Part shown: piece after piece, positions 29,306 to 38,239 of the stretch
How positions within the stretch are numbered: position 1 is the stretch's first letter
How the letters are laid out: the number at the start of each line of letters is the position of its first letter
DNA from: Aneurinibacillus soli
Lineage (GTDB): Bacteria; Bacillota; Bacilli; Aneurinibacillales; Aneurinibacillaceae
Direction: 5' to 3'
DNA: 64,000 nt
NCBI RefSeq assembly: GCF_002355375.1
Contig: NZ_AP017312.1
Coordinates: 2,745,001 to 2,809,000 of the forward strand
Position numbers and translations under genes: made by a program
The notes under the pieces: generated by a model
What the model was told of the DNA's origin: nothing
What the model saw: only the letters and a program-made list of their open reading frames with translations
Databases searched by the model: none

Positions 29306-30040
29306 CTAAAAAACTCGTTTTGCACCATAATACGTATAATTTTTTAAATACCAGTCCAGATCGTCGATTCGTACACTTTTGGTAGCTGCGTGCGCCATCT
29401 TATTATCTCCAACATAAATGCCGACATGCGTAACAGTGCCTTTCTTGTCGGCATCAAAAAACAGCAAGTCTCCTGGCTCAAGTGGTGCTTCTGCATCCAC
29501 AGCCTCTCCTGTCGTAAATTGAGCCTGTGATGTACGTGGAAGCTCTACCCCCATCTCTGCGAATACATAGGAAGTGAAACCACTGCAATCAAATCCGTCT
29601 GTCGTCACTCCGCCCCACTTGTACGGGGTGCCAAGCAACGGTTCAATGATCCCACTCATTTCGGTAGGCTGTGCTACTTTTTTCGTTTCTTCTTTTATTA
29701 CTGGCAGTGAAGTCGCTACTTTGATAGTCGTTTTTGCAGTCAAATTTCCTGATGTAACGGAACTAACACTCGTCTTTCCTACTGCTACATAACGAGTTGT
29801 GGGTTCCTTGGTGGCGCTGCGACTTGTGGCAACCGCCCCATGCGGAATCTCCAGTACCTGCCCGGCTTTAATCGTATCTGTCTGCAAATTATTTTTCTGC
29901 TTTAACACAGCAATCGATGTACCGAAGCGCTTACTTATACTGTACAATGTATCGCTTTTTCCAACTGTATAAGGAGCTGCGGCAACGGGCGAGGCAAATG
30001 CCACCGATAAAATAAGTCCTAGTGCTATTTGTCTTTTCAT
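29306..30040 (-). CDS. Secreted LysM - NlpC/P60 peptidoglycan endopeptidase
   Basis: 244 residues: signal peptide (1-22, SPVAAA), one LysM domain (about 23-68, YTVGKSDTLYSISKRFG), a Ser/Thr-rich linker (about 70-125) and an NlpC/P60 domain (about 128-244) with catalytic Cys in DGFDCSGFTSYVFAEMG (about 150), His in THVGIYVG (about 203) and a polar third residue (AHAA, about 215). It should cut the D-Glu-diaminopimelate bond of stem peptides, as in cell separation or sporulation autolysins. Copy C adjoins its 3' end. Confidence 0.92.
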   Translation of the reverse strand: MKRQIALGLILSVAFASPVAAAPYTVGKSDTLYSISKRFGTSIAVLKQKNNLQTDTIKAGQVLEIPHGAVATSRSATKEPTTRYVAVGKTSVSSVTSGNLTAKTTIKVATSLPVIKEETKKVAQPTEMSGIIEPLLGTPYKWGGVTTDGFDCSGFTSYVFAEMGVELPRTSQAQFTTGEAVDAEAPLEPGDLLFFDADKKGTVTHVGIYVGDNKMAHAATKSVRIDDLDWYLKNYTYYGAKRVF

Positions 30041-30246
30041 ATGTTATCACCGTCCCAAACTGTTTGTCCAATCTGGTACATTATTCACAACGTATCTATG
30101 TATGCATGCATATCATTGCTTATGATTCTATTTTAACGGGTAATTTTGTCTATGGGTATATTTTTTTTGAAAATATACCTTATTTGCATCTTAATTCCTA
30201 TTTTTCTGTGAAAATGGGCGGAGATACGAAAGATAAGAGGGCGAAG

Positions 30247-30342
30247 CCGTCCGATTCCGATCCTCCACCACACTTTGAAGAAAGTCACACCAAGAAAAAA
30301 AGACTGTCTCAGTCACTATGATCTAGCCTGAGACAGTCTTCC
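30247..30342 (-). repeat. Composite repeat remnant, copy D (alpha end plus border hairpin)
   Basis: CCGTCCGATTCCGATCCTCC followed by ACCACACTTTGAAGAAA matches the outer end of the alpha module and its flank in copy A. Then comes a perfect border hairpin, AAGACTGTCTCA (30300-30311) / TGAGACAGTCTT (30329-30340), in terminator position for the U32 peptidase gene. The rest of the element is missing; the 200 bp before it show no matching sequence. Confidence 0.7.
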
Positions 30343-30357
30343 GCTCTACTTCGTTCT

Positions 30358-32841
30358 TTATTTAATTAGCTGTCCGCGTGTAACACCAAGCTGATTGGTC
30401 GCCTTCAGTGCTCTCCATACGCTTGTACCACTCCGTTTGCCGATCAGTGCTTCCCGGTACAGACGCAAAACGTCGTGGACTTGATCCGCATCTTCCTCCA
30501 AAAATTCCACCCGATAGCGGCGAATGCCAAGTTCAAGAAAATTCGGCAAGTATTCAGCTCCTGACTGTTCAATCGCGTTGTATACAGTATTGCGGCAGCC
30601 AATATCGACACGAACCGGGTGTGACATGCCGATCCGATCCTGCAGCGATACACGATGGCTTTCACACGGACGCCCGCAGTTCGTATAATCGGTTCCTTCA
30701 CTCAGGAAGGTACAGTATACACAATGTTCGGTATGGAACATCGGTAAGTGTTGATGAATCACAAGCTCCATTCGGCTTGTATCTGCCACCGCTAGCATAT
30801 CGACCATCTGCTGAATATTTAAGTCATAAGAAGGGGTGATCCAGGTAAGACCATTCTCTGCAAAAACTTCCGCCGTCTTATGATTCGCTACATTTAAGGA
30901 AAAATCGCCGAATAACGGCAGACTGATCTCTGCCTGACGGTAATACGAAAGCGCACCTAGATTGCGCACCAAAATCGCATCCGGACCCGCTTTTACAATA
31001 CTGTTCAGCACACCGTTCTCACCCGGCATGTGAATGCGCGGCGTCGCAAGCGCGATACGTTTGCCGTGATCATGCGCAATCTGCACAGCAGCCGGATAAT
31101 CCCGGGTAAATTCAAAATCCGCATATACATACTCTACGTCCGCTGCAGATGCGGCCCGTACCTGCTCTATGGTACGGCAAAGTGCGATCAGTTCCGGATC
31201 ATGCTGTGCATGTACGTGTGTCTGCGCAGCTACTTGCTGTACGCCTGCCTCTTTACGCGCATACACGCGCGGCTTCCGACGTTGCTCCATCAGCTGCTCC
31301 ACTGCGTCCCGACGCATATGATTCAACTCTTTAACTGGAACAATTACCTCACCCGCAAGCTCCATATCAAGCGTGTGCAATTCATAGATCGTCCCACCAA
31401 GTCGGCCCCACTGCTCTGCTAGATAGTCCTGGCTGAGCGGACGTTTCATCGCTTTCTCCAGATTCATCTCAGACGTAACGATTACGTGATTTCCCGTATT
31501 TTCGTCGATCCATTCAGCGGTAAGCGGTGCGCCTTCTTGTCCACGTACGTTTACGGCAAGAGGGAACAAGCGATACGGATGATCGGTTTCAAACGTTTTG
31601 CGCAGACGACGGTCAAGTTCCGGATCATTCGTCTTCCAGATCTTGTCCCCTACCTGCACACGGCGCAGCTTCACATCATGTCGGCCCGGTACAATCTCGA
31701 TCTGGCCGTGTTCCACTTCCCCTTCGATCTTACGTCCATTTTTACGTAGATCGTATACACGTCCGCCCTCTTCCTTCTCCTGCGGATTGCCGGCATCAAA
31801 CACAATGCCGTCTCCTCGCTTCAACGGCGCTTCCAGGTCACAAAGCACGGCATCTTTCAACACTTTTTTGACCGTTCCGAGATACACGCCCCGGCTTTTC
31901 GGGAATGTGCCATCCACAAGTTTTTTGTTGTTTGTCCCTTCAAGGAATCCATGCGTAAAGCCACGGCTGAAGCTTTGCTGTAATTCACGTACTTCACTGT
32001 CGGACGGCGTGTAGTCCTTACCTTCAAAATACGCATCGATAGCGCGACGATATTTACTTACCACGTTCGCCACGTATTCCGGTGTTTTCATACGGCCTTC
32101 AATTTTGAATGAGCTGATGCCTGCTTCAATCAAATCCGGAATCAGATCAATGGCTGCTAAATCCTTTGGTGACAGCAAATATGCAACATTGCCCATCTCT
32201 TTTTGTTCGCCATCTACCATCAGATCATATGGCAAACGACAAGCTTGCGCACATTCCCCTCTGTTTGCAGACCGTCCACCCCACATCTCGGATGTTAAGC
32301 ACTGGCCAGAGTACGATACGCAGAGTGCTCCATGTACAAACACTTCCAGCGGCGTGTTTGTTTTTCCGGCAATGGTCCGGATTTGCTTCAAGTTGTTCTC
32401 GCGTCCGAGTACAACAATCTCCATCCCATACTGCGACGCGAATTCAACCGCCTCCGGTGATGTAATCGTCATCTGGGTAGAGCCGTGAATTGGGAAGTCC
32501 GGTGACATCTCCCGAATCGCTTTGACAAGGCCGAAATCCTGTACAATGACCGCATCCACCCCTGCGTTCATACAGGCATCGATCAGTTCACGTGCGTCTT
32601 CCATCTCATTCTCAAATACTAAAATATTAAACGTCAAATAGCCTTTGACACCATACATATGCAGATATGCCATAATCTCTGGCAGATTATCCATCTGAAA
32701 ATTATCGGCCCGGGCCCGGGCGTTAAATTTTTCTACTCCAAAAAATATCGCATCGGCACCATTCGCTACGGCAGCCTTCATACACTCCCAATTACCAGCG
32801 GGAGCTAGAAGCTCGACGCTATCTCTCGTAATCGCAGTCAC
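30358..32841 (-). CDS. Peptidase U32 family protein (long form, RlhA/YegQ-like)
   Basis: 827 residues. The N-terminal half is the U32 TIM-barrel-like domain (VELLAPAGNWECMKAAVANG, 9-28) with the conserved Cys-rich region CVSYSGQC, then ANRGECAQACRLPY (about 175-205), which binds an Fe-S cluster in characterised members. The C-terminal half, with a second partial barrel and CVYCTFLSEG...CGRPCESH (about 715), corresponds to the DUF3656-containing long form. E. coli RlhA of this architecture makes 5-hydroxycytidine in 23S rRNA; other U32 proteins act in tRNA or ubiquinone hydroxylation. An RNA-modification role is therefore more likely than proteolysis. GTG start after GGAAGGATG. Confidence 0.9.
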   Translation of the reverse strand: MTAITRDSVELLAPAGNWECMKAAVANGADAIFFGVEKFNARARADNFQMDNLPEIMAYLHMYGVKGYLTFNILVFENEMEDARELIDACMNAGVDAVIVQDFGLVKAIREMSPDFPIHGSTQMTITSPEAVEFASQYGMEIVVLGRENNLKQIRTIAGKTNTPLEVFVHGALCVSYSGQCLTSEMWGGRSANRGECAQACRLPYDLMVDGEQKEMGNVAYLLSPKDLAAIDLIPDLIEAGISSFKIEGRMKTPEYVANVVSKYRRAIDAYFEGKDYTPSDSEVRELQQSFSRGFTHGFLEGTNNKKLVDGTFPKSRGVYLGTVKKVLKDAVLCDLEAPLKRGDGIVFDAGNPQEKEEGGRVYDLRKNGRKIEGEVEHGQIEIVPGRHDVKLRRVQVGDKIWKTNDPELDRRLRKTFETDHPYRLFPLAVNVRGQEGAPLTAEWIDENTGNHVIVTSEMNLEKAMKRPLSQDYLAEQWGRLGGTIYELHTLDMELAGEVIVPVKELNHMRRDAVEQLMEQRRKPRVYARKEAGVQQVAAQTHVHAQHDPELIALCRTIEQVRAASAADVEYVYADFEFTRDYPAAVQIAHDHGKRIALATPRIHMPGENGVLNSIVKAGPDAILVRNLGALSYYRQAEISLPLFGDFSLNVANHKTAEVFAENGLTWITPSYDLNIQQMVDMLAVADTSRMELVIHQHLPMFHTEHCVYCTFLSEGTDYTNCGRPCESHRVSLQDRIGMSHPVRVDIGCRNTVYNAIEQSGAEYLPNFLELGIRRYRVEFLEEDADQVHDVLRLYREALIGKRSGTSVWRALKATNQLGVTRGQLIK

Positions 32842-32925
32842 TTTCTGCTCATCCTTCCTGCGCGTAAAGTTCTCAAACTCTTACTATACAACTAACCTGA
32901 TCGGAAAGCGAGACCTGACAGCCGC

Positions 32926-33582
<657 letters not shown>

Positions 33583-33596
33583 TTATTTATCTAGTA

Positions 33597-33626
33597 AAAA
33601 AACCCTCCAGCTAGCAGGAGGGTTTC
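33597..33626 (-). terminator. Terminator between ynzC and yneB
   Basis: AAACCCTCC, an eight-base loop, then GGAGGGTTT. Transcription of yneB must either read through or start from its own promoter. Confidence 0.8.
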
Positions 33627-33628
33627 TG

Positions 33629-33853
33629 TCAATGCTTCGGCTTGTGCTTCTTCGAAAGCGGTCCGAGATCTTGTCCTTCTTCATCCACAAGGTGAATCGA
33701 TTCAAGATTGACTTGCAAAGATTGGCGCACAGCCTGAATATATTCAGCACGAAGCGCTTTCTGCTCCGCTTTCTCGTTATCTGTAAGGCCTGCCGACGTT
33801 TTCGCTTTGGCAGCCAGTTCGTTAATCCGGCGAACCTTCTCATCCGTTACCAT
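33629..33853 (-). CDS. ynzC: DUF896 protein YnzC-like
   Basis: 74 residues of the DUF896 family: two helices with KVRRINELAAKAK, then GLTDNEKAEQKALRAEYI and the C-terminal LSKKHKPKH. B. subtilis YnzC is a small two-helix cytoplasmic protein of unknown function encoded in the SOS-induced yneA operon. Start at 33853, preceded by GAGGAG; a longer frame (to 33886) has no ribosome site. Confidence 0.9.
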   Translation of the reverse strand: MVTDEKVRRINELAAKAKTSAGLTDNEKAEQKALRAEYIQAVRQSLQVNLESIHLVDEEGQDLGPLSKKHKPKH

Positions 33854-33922
33854 ACGTGAACTCCTCTCATAAAACATGAGTATCATTATAACACAATTCC
33901 AGTACGGAATAAACGTTCGGTA

Positions 33923-34204
33923 TTACGATTCTAGCGGAATGACAAGTACGTCGCCCGGATGGATAACGGCACTGGTCAACTGATTTTCTTGCTGTATGTA
34001 GTACATGAGTTCCTGGGTAGACATGTGTGCCTGTTCGTCATAGCGCTTTGCAATCTCCCAGAGCGTATCCCCTGCCTGAACGGTAACCTCGATCCCTGGT
34101 GGCTTCGGGGTCCGATTCCCCCCGATTGATGCAAATACAAGATTCGCCGTACTAAATACACACACTCCAATAATCATCCCGATCCATAACGACTTCCTGC
34201 TCAT
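33923..34204 (-). CDS. yneA: SOS cell-division suppressor YneA (LysM protein)
   Basis: 93 residues: an N-terminal membrane segment (about 8-26) and one extracytoplasmic LysM domain (about 38-90, VTVQAGDTLWEIAKRYDE, ending GDVLVIPL). B. subtilis YneA is induced in the SOS response, delays division and needs its LysM domain. Divergent from lexA with three LexA boxes between them, which fits. Start at 34204 after GGGGAAG; an in-frame GTG at 34210 is also possible. Confidence 0.9.
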   Translation of the reverse strand: MSRKSLWIGMIIGVCVFSTANLVFASIGGNRTPKPPGIEVTVQAGDTLWEIAKRYDEQAHMSTQELMYYIQQENQLTSAVIHPGDVLVIPLES

Positions 34205-34283
34205 GTTCACTTCCCCTTCCCGTATGTCTGCTTCTATGATTGATTATATGCTTGTCCTGTTGTAATAGAACGCCCACAAAACA

Positions 34284-34354
34284 AGAACGTTCGTTCTGTT
34301 TTTATGATAAATCGAACCTGTGTTCCTGTCAACAAAAATTCGAACTTATGTTTG
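34284..34354. promoter_or_regulatory. Three LexA (SOS) boxes between yneA and lexA
   Basis: AGAACgttcGTTCT (34284-34297), CGAACctgtGTTCC (34313-34326) and CGAACttatGTTTG (34341-34354), all close to the Bacillales consensus CGAAC-N4-GTTCG. The third overlaps the lexA -35 region; the first is closest to yneA. Confidence 0.88.
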
Positions 34355-34380
34355 TATATAGCGAACAATGCTGATATAAT
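34352..34380 (+). promoter_or_regulatory. lexA promoter
   Basis: TTGTAT (34352-34357), 17-bp spacer, TATAAT (34375-34380) with an extended -10 TG. The -35 overlaps the third LexA box, as expected for autorepression. Confidence 0.7.
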
Positions 34381-34419
34381 AAGATCAAAGTATACCGTGA
34401 AGAATGGAGTTGCCAATCT

Positions 34420-35043
34420 ATGAAAAAGCTTTCCAGCCGCCAGCTTGCCATCCTGGATTACATAAAGCGTGAAGTCAAAGAAAAAGGATATCCGCCTTCA
34501 GTCCGTGAGATCGGAGAAGCCGTCGGGCTCGCTTCCAGCTCAACCGTTCACGGCCATCTCGCCCGCCTAGAGAAAAAAGGGCTGATTCGTCGCGATCCAA
34601 CGAAACCGCGTGCCATTGAGATTCTAGATGGGGAGAGAGAGGCTCTCGAACCAGCCGGTATCAAGACTGTCATTGTTCCGGTCATGGGCAAAGTAACAGC
34701 CGGTCTGCCGATTACAGCTATAGAGAACGTGGAGGAGCATTTTGTCCTGCCGGAGAACATGGTAGGCACTGATACTGTTTATATGCTACGCATTCAAGGC
34801 GAAAGCATGATGGACGCCGGGATTCTCGATGGCGATTATGTCATCGTCCGTCAGCAACAGGTTGCCAATAATGGAGATATTGTTGTCGCGATGACAGAAG
34901 AAGACGAAGCAACAGTGAAGCGCTTCTTTAAAGAAAAAAATCATATCCGCCTTCAGCCAGAGAACCAGTCGATGGAACCGATCCTGCTTCCGGATGTAAC
35001 CATCCTTGGCAAAGTCATCGGCGTATACCGCAACATTCACTAA
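34420..35043 (+). CDS. lexA: LexA repressor
   Basis: 207 residues, standard length. N-terminal winged helix ([20 protein letters not shown], then [20 protein letters not shown]), cleavage site Ala-Gly in VTAGLP (about 92), and the S24 catalytic dyad: Ser in [10 protein letters not shown] (about 129) and Lys in DEATVKRFF (about 167). RecA filaments trigger self-cleavage and derepress SOS genes, here including yneA. Followed by a strong bidirectional terminator. Confidence 0.97.
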   Translation: MKKLSSRQLAILDYIKREVKEKGYPPSVREIGEAVGLASSSTVHGHLARLEKKGLIRRDPTKPRAIEILDGEREALEPAGIKTVIVPVMGKVTAGLPITAIENVEEHFVLPENMVGTDTVYMLRIQGESMMDAGILDGDYVIVRQQQVANNGDIVVAMTEEDEATVKRFFKEKNHIRLQPENQSMEPILLPDVTILGKVIGVYRNIH

Positions 35044-35055
35044 GCCATACAAGAG

Positions 35056-35098
35056 AAAGAAGACCCGCCAGCTCTGAGCTGGCGGGTCTTCTTTCTTA
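35056..35098. terminator. Strong bidirectional terminator after lexA
   Basis: AGAAAGAAGACCCGCCAGCT and its exact reverse complement AGCTGGCGGGTCTTCTTTCT, separated by three bases. It serves lexA and the convergent DUF456 gene. Confidence 0.95.
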
Positions 35099-35109
35099 TT
35101 AGATACACG

Positions 35110-35604
35110 CTATAATACAACGATCAGGAACCAGATAATCATCACCAGCTGAATGATGATTTTTGCAACTGTACTGCTTAAAAATCCGAGTACAGTTCCA
35201 GTCGCAATTCGCAGTGCAAAGGTTCCTTTTCCTCGTGCTACCTCAAGGCCCCATACCGCAAGAAACGGGCCAATCAAAATCGCAACCGGACCAAGAAAAG
35301 CTCCTAGAAGCAGTGGCCCAGCCAATAGACCGACCGTAGCCACGATCATGGACCATTTATCTCCTCCGTATTTTTTCAGAAAATACGCGTTCGATAACAA
35401 ATCTGCCCCGATCAATAAAGCTGTTAGTACGGTCATCGGAACCCAGAACGTCCACGTTAACGGTACATGACCGAGCGCAAATTTGTACGTTAAAAATCCA
35501 ACCCACACAAGCAGCGCATCAGGAATGATCGGGATTATAACACCCGCCAGGCTTAACAAAAATAAAACGCCAATTCCCGTCCAAATTATCGCATCCACAG
35601 CCAT
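35110..35604 (-). CDS. DUF456 membrane protein
   Basis: About 164 residues, four or five membrane segments, glycine-rich loops (GLLAGPLLLGAFLGPVAILIGPF, split over two segments). DUF456 proteins (B. subtilis YqgC) have no known function. Start is ambiguous: ATG at 35604 directly abuts a GGGGGG ribosome site, whereas GTG at 35598 (VDAIIWTG) is spaced correctly. An in-frame start at 35628 lies upstream of the ribosome site and is unlikely. Confidence 0.9.
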   Translation of the reverse strand: MAVDAIIWTGIGVLFLLSLAGVIIPIIPDALLVWVGFLTYKFALGHVPLTWTFWVPMTVLTALLIGADLLSNAYFLKKYGGDKWSMIVATVGLLAGPLLLGAFLGPVAILIGPFLAVWGLEVARGKGTFALRIATGTVLGFLSSTVAKIIIQLVMIIWFLIVVL

Positions 35605-35713
35605 CCCCCCTTTTTTGTATCTTATCATTTTTTTGTTTGTTATATGTTTGTATACGCAGTATTTTAGTACAATTAATTCATAGTATTTAAATGAGAATTG
35701 TTTAGAATAATTC

Positions 35714-35743
35714 TTGACGCTAAGTTCTGCTTTTATATATACT
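35714..35743 (+). promoter_or_regulatory. Promoter of the SAM riboswitch transcript
   Basis: TTGACG (35714-35719), 18-bp spacer, TATACT (35738-35743), about 40 bp before the aptamer. Confidence 0.7.
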
Positions 35744-35782
35744 AATCATACAATACCTGTTCAACTTCATACCGCAATCCAT

Positions 35783-35888
35783 TTCTTATCAAGAGTGGCA
35801 GAGGGAATAGGCCCGATGATGCCCAGCAACCAGCAGAATTCTGCAAGGTGCTACATCCTACAGAACCAACTGTTCTGGCAGATGAGGA
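35783..35888 (+). ncRNA. SAM-I (S-box) riboswitch aptamer
   Basis: Contains the conserved core blocks in order: CTTATCAAGAG (P1 and J1/2), GGCAGAGGGA, GGCCCGATGATGCCCAGCAA (P2 and kink-turn region), GCAAGGTGCTA (P3/J3/4 core), then ATCCTACAG and the closing GATGAGG of P1. Binding of S-adenosylmethionine stabilises P1 and allows the terminator just downstream, shutting off expression when SAM is plentiful. Target genes are normally in sulfur/methionine metabolism. Here the next gene is a tnpB element; the original target was most likely the alpha/beta hydrolase at 37346. Confidence 0.93.
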
Positions 35889-35901
35889 AACGAATTTTCA
35901 C

Positions 35902-35942
35902 TCCCATTCGTCCCTTTTCTCAATACGGAATAGGGATTTTTT
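35902..35942 (+). terminator. Riboswitch expression-platform terminator
   Basis: TCCC-ATTC-GT (35902-35911) pairs with AC-G-GAAT-A-GGGA (about 35924-35936) with two bulges, followed by six T. An antiterminator would have to pair with the 3' side of P1. The tnpB element inserts directly after the T-run. Confidence 0.75.
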
Positions 35943-35944
35943 AT

Positions 35945-37328
35945 CATTTCAGCCGAGAAGACTTCCACTTCTAAGCGATAACGAAAGTGGGGGATGAATC
36001 GGATTCGGACGAGGGAAGGCTTTTGCCTTCTCGCAAGTCCGACTGTTCTCTTCCCAGGTGGTCAGGTACAATGAAATGGAGGAGGTGAAAGATACATGGT
36101 CAAACATAAAGGGTTCAAATTTCGCATCTATCCAAACGAGGAACAGGCTACGCTCATCAACAAGTCCATTGGCTGTGTTCGCTATGTGTTCAACCACTTC
36201 CTGGCGAAACGAAAAGAAGCCTATGAGACCGAACAAAAAACATTGAATTATACGGCTTGTTCCGCTCTTTTGACGACACTGAAGAAAGAAGTATCCTGGT
36301 TAAAAGAACCGGATTCTACCGCCCTGCAAAACACATTAAAAGACCTGGATGCGGCCTATCAAAAGTTTTTCAACGAGAAAAAAGGGTATCCCAAATTCAA
36401 AAGCCGGAAGAATCCCAGACAGTCGTACAATACGACAAACAACAAGGATGCGATTCGTATAGAAGGAACGCATATCCGACTTCCGAAACTTGGACTCGTT
36501 CCATTTGCCAAAAGCCGGGAAGTAGAAGGGCGTATCCTGTCAGCCACGGTTCGCCGCCATCCATCCGGCAAGTATTTTGTATCGGTGCTTTGTAAAGTGG
36601 AGATGCAACCGTTACCAAAAGTGGGGAAGCAGGTGGGAGTCGACTTGGGCCTGACAAGGTTTGCGATTCTTTCGGATGGAGAAACCTTCGCTAATCCGAA
36701 GTATCTGCGAAAGTACGAAACGAAACTGACCCACCTGCAACGTGTCATGAGCAGACGTACAAAAGGGGGTTCCAACTGGAACAAGGCGAGAATCAAAGTC
36801 GCTCGTCTGCATGAGAAAATCACCTACTGCCGCACCGACTTCCTGCAAAAACTGTCCACTACACTGATTCGTGAAAACCAAACGATTTGTGTAGAGGACT
36901 TGCAGGTGTCGAATATGCAGAAAAATCACAAGCTGGCGAAAAGCATTTCCGATGCATCCTGGTCGGAGTTTCGTCGGATGCTGGAATACAAGGCAGACTG
37001 GTATGGACGTACCCTCAGTTTTGTCGGAAAGACATTCCCATCGAGTCAGTTGTGTTCGGCATGTGGATACCGGAACCGGGATGTGAAGAACCTGAACTTG
37101 AGGGAATGGTGCTGTCCCGAATGTCATACACACCATGACCGGGATGTAAATGCGGCCGTGAATATTTTGCAAGAAGGACTAAGACTGCTAGAAACATAAT
37201 CTAACCAACCGTAGGAATTGCGGGAGTAGCCTGGGGTACATCATGTACGAATTCTGCTCAGTAGAGCGGACTAGCCAGGAATCCCCCACTTCAAAAATCG
37301 TTAGATTTTAAGTGGTGGGAGTATTCAA
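35945..37328 (+). mobile_element. IS605-superfamily element with tnpB only (IS1341 type)
   Basis: The left end begins after TTTAT (35940-35944) and has a subterminal hairpin (CCACTTC ... GAAAGTGG, 35963-35990). The right end has CACTTCAAAAATC / AGATTTTAAGTG (37286-37312) followed by GGTGGGAGTATTCAA ending 37328. There is no TnpA, so it is non-autonomous. The 3' region of tnpB and the right end (about 37150-37328) would encode the omega RNA scaffold. Ends are inferred from hairpins and element logic, so they may be off by a few bases. Confidence 0.85.
36096..37199 (+). CDS. tnpB: TnpB RNA-guided nuclease, apparently intact
   Basis: 367 residues, standard length. N-terminal helix-turn-helix/wedge region ([19 protein letters not shown], 8-26), RuvC catalytic residues Asp183 (GVDLGLTRF), Glu267 (CVEDLQV) and Asp350 ([10 protein letters not shown]), and a zinc ribbon CSACG ... 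CPEC (about 323-343). All key residues are present, so it may be active. TnpB cuts DNA next to a transposon-associated motif using an omega RNA whose guide is the sequence just past the right end, here beginning TCCAGGAGGATACAATT. Ribosome site GGAGGTG. Its transcription may now depend on the upstream SAM-riboswitch promoter. Confidence 0.95.
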   Translation: MVKHKGFKFRIYPNEEQATLINKSIGCVRYVFNHFLAKRKEAYETEQKTLNYTACSALLTTLKKEVSWLKEPDSTALQNTLKDLDAAYQKFFNEKKGYPKFKSRKNPRQSYNTTNNKDAIRIEGTHIRLPKLGLVPFAKSREVEGRILSATVRRHPSGKYFVSVLCKVEMQPLPKVGKQVGVDLGLTRFAILSDGETFANPKYLRKYETKLTHLQRVMSRRTKGGSNWNKARIKVARLHEKITYCRTDFLQKLSTTLIRENQTICVEDLQVSNMQKNHKLAKSISDASWSEFRRMLEYKADWYGRTLSFVGKTFPSSQLCSACGYRNRDVKNLNLREWCCPECHTHHDRDVNAAVNILQEGLRLLET

Positions 37329-37345
37329 TCCAGGAGGATACAATT

Positions 37346-38173
37346 ATGGAACGAGTCATTCATATTTCCTATAATACAATTGAACTAGCGGCCACTGTTC
37401 ACTATCCAGCACCGCACACACGCCGCGATCCAAACAAGCGCTGGCCCGCCATTATTATTTGCCACGGATTCGTCGGCAGCCGGATCGGACAAAATAGACT
37501 GTTCGTAGAGGCGGCACGTCGATTTGCCGAAGAAGGCTATTTCGTTCTGCGATTTGATTATGCCGGATGCGGGGAAAGCGGTGGAGAGTACGGAGACAAT
37601 ACAATGGACGCATTCATCGCCCAGACACGTCGCGTACTCGACTATGTACGAAGTATCGATTGTGTGGATGCCTCGCGTATTACCCTGCTTGGACATAGCC
37701 TCGGCGGTGCCGTTGCCCGTCTAACCGCTAATCGAGATTCACGCGTCTCTTCTTTAATTTTATGGGCGCCGGTTGCACATCCGTTCTATGATATTGTACG
37801 AATCGTCGGCCGGGATTCGTATGAAGAAGCCGAGCAAACAGGTGAGACTGATCATCTCGGATATGCACTTCGCCCCGCATTCTTCCATTCACTTGCCCAT
37901 GTACAGCCGCTGGCGGATACCGCGTCTGTATTTTATGGAGATGTGTTTATCGCGCATGGCACAGGTGATACAGACATCCCATGTGATTACTGCGGACTGT
38001 ATCGCGAATCACTGCGGCGGCGGGCAGCTGGACGGTGTGATACGAAGCTGATCGATGGAGCTGACCACGTCTTTGCATCCCTTGCCGGGAGACGTGATTT
38101 GTTCTCTGCCACGTCCGACTGGCTCGCACAAGTCGAAGCACAAAAAAATGAGTGGAGCGACTGGACGATCTAG
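37346..38173 (+). CDS. Alpha/beta hydrolase, likely original target of the SAM riboswitch
   Basis: 275 residues. Alpha/beta-hydrolase fold: CHGFVGSRIGQNR (about 39-51), RFDYAGCGESGG (about 72), nucleophile elbow LLGHSLGGAVAR (Ser about 117), acid in GTGDTDIPCDYC (about 215) and His in DGADHVFAS (about 243). It resembles serine aminopeptidase S33/S9-like esterases. AGGAGG is nine bases before the ATG and lies immediately after the tnpB element. Joining the two flanks of that element puts this ribosome site directly after the riboswitch terminator, so regulation by SAM is inferred. Substrate unknown; a link to sulfur metabolism is suggested only by the riboswitch. Confidence 0.9.
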   Translation: MERVIHISYNTIELAATVHYPAPHTRRDPNKRWPAIIICHGFVGSRIGQNRLFVEAARRFAEEGYFVLRFDYAGCGESGGEYGDNTMDAFIAQTRRVLDYVRSIDCVDASRITLLGHSLGGAVARLTANRDSRVSSLILWAPVAHPFYDIVRIVGRDSYEEAEQTGETDHLGYALRPAFFHSLAHVQPLADTASVFYGDVFIAHGTGDTDIPCDYCGLYRESLRRRAAGRCDTKLIDGADHVFASLAGRRDLFSATSDWLAQVEAQKNEWSDWTI

Positions 38174-38184
38174 CCCCTCTCTAT

Positions 38185-38231
38185 CAAAGTAGCCCCGACT
38201 CTCTTTAATAAGAGCCGGGGCTACTTTTTAT
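38185..38231. terminator. Bidirectional terminator
   Basis: AAAGTAGCCCCG (38186-38197) pairs perfectly with CGGGGCTACTTT (38216-38227), with inner CTCT/AGAG. It lies between the hydrolase and the convergent TRIC gene. Confidence 0.9.
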
Positions 38232-38239
38232 GGACACTA

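Noticed and set aside
36359-36823. 154-codon ORF antisense to tnpB
   Set aside because: It is a shadow of tnpB, with no ribosome site and Cys/Leu/Arg-biased composition; tnpB on the other strand has all catalytic motifs.
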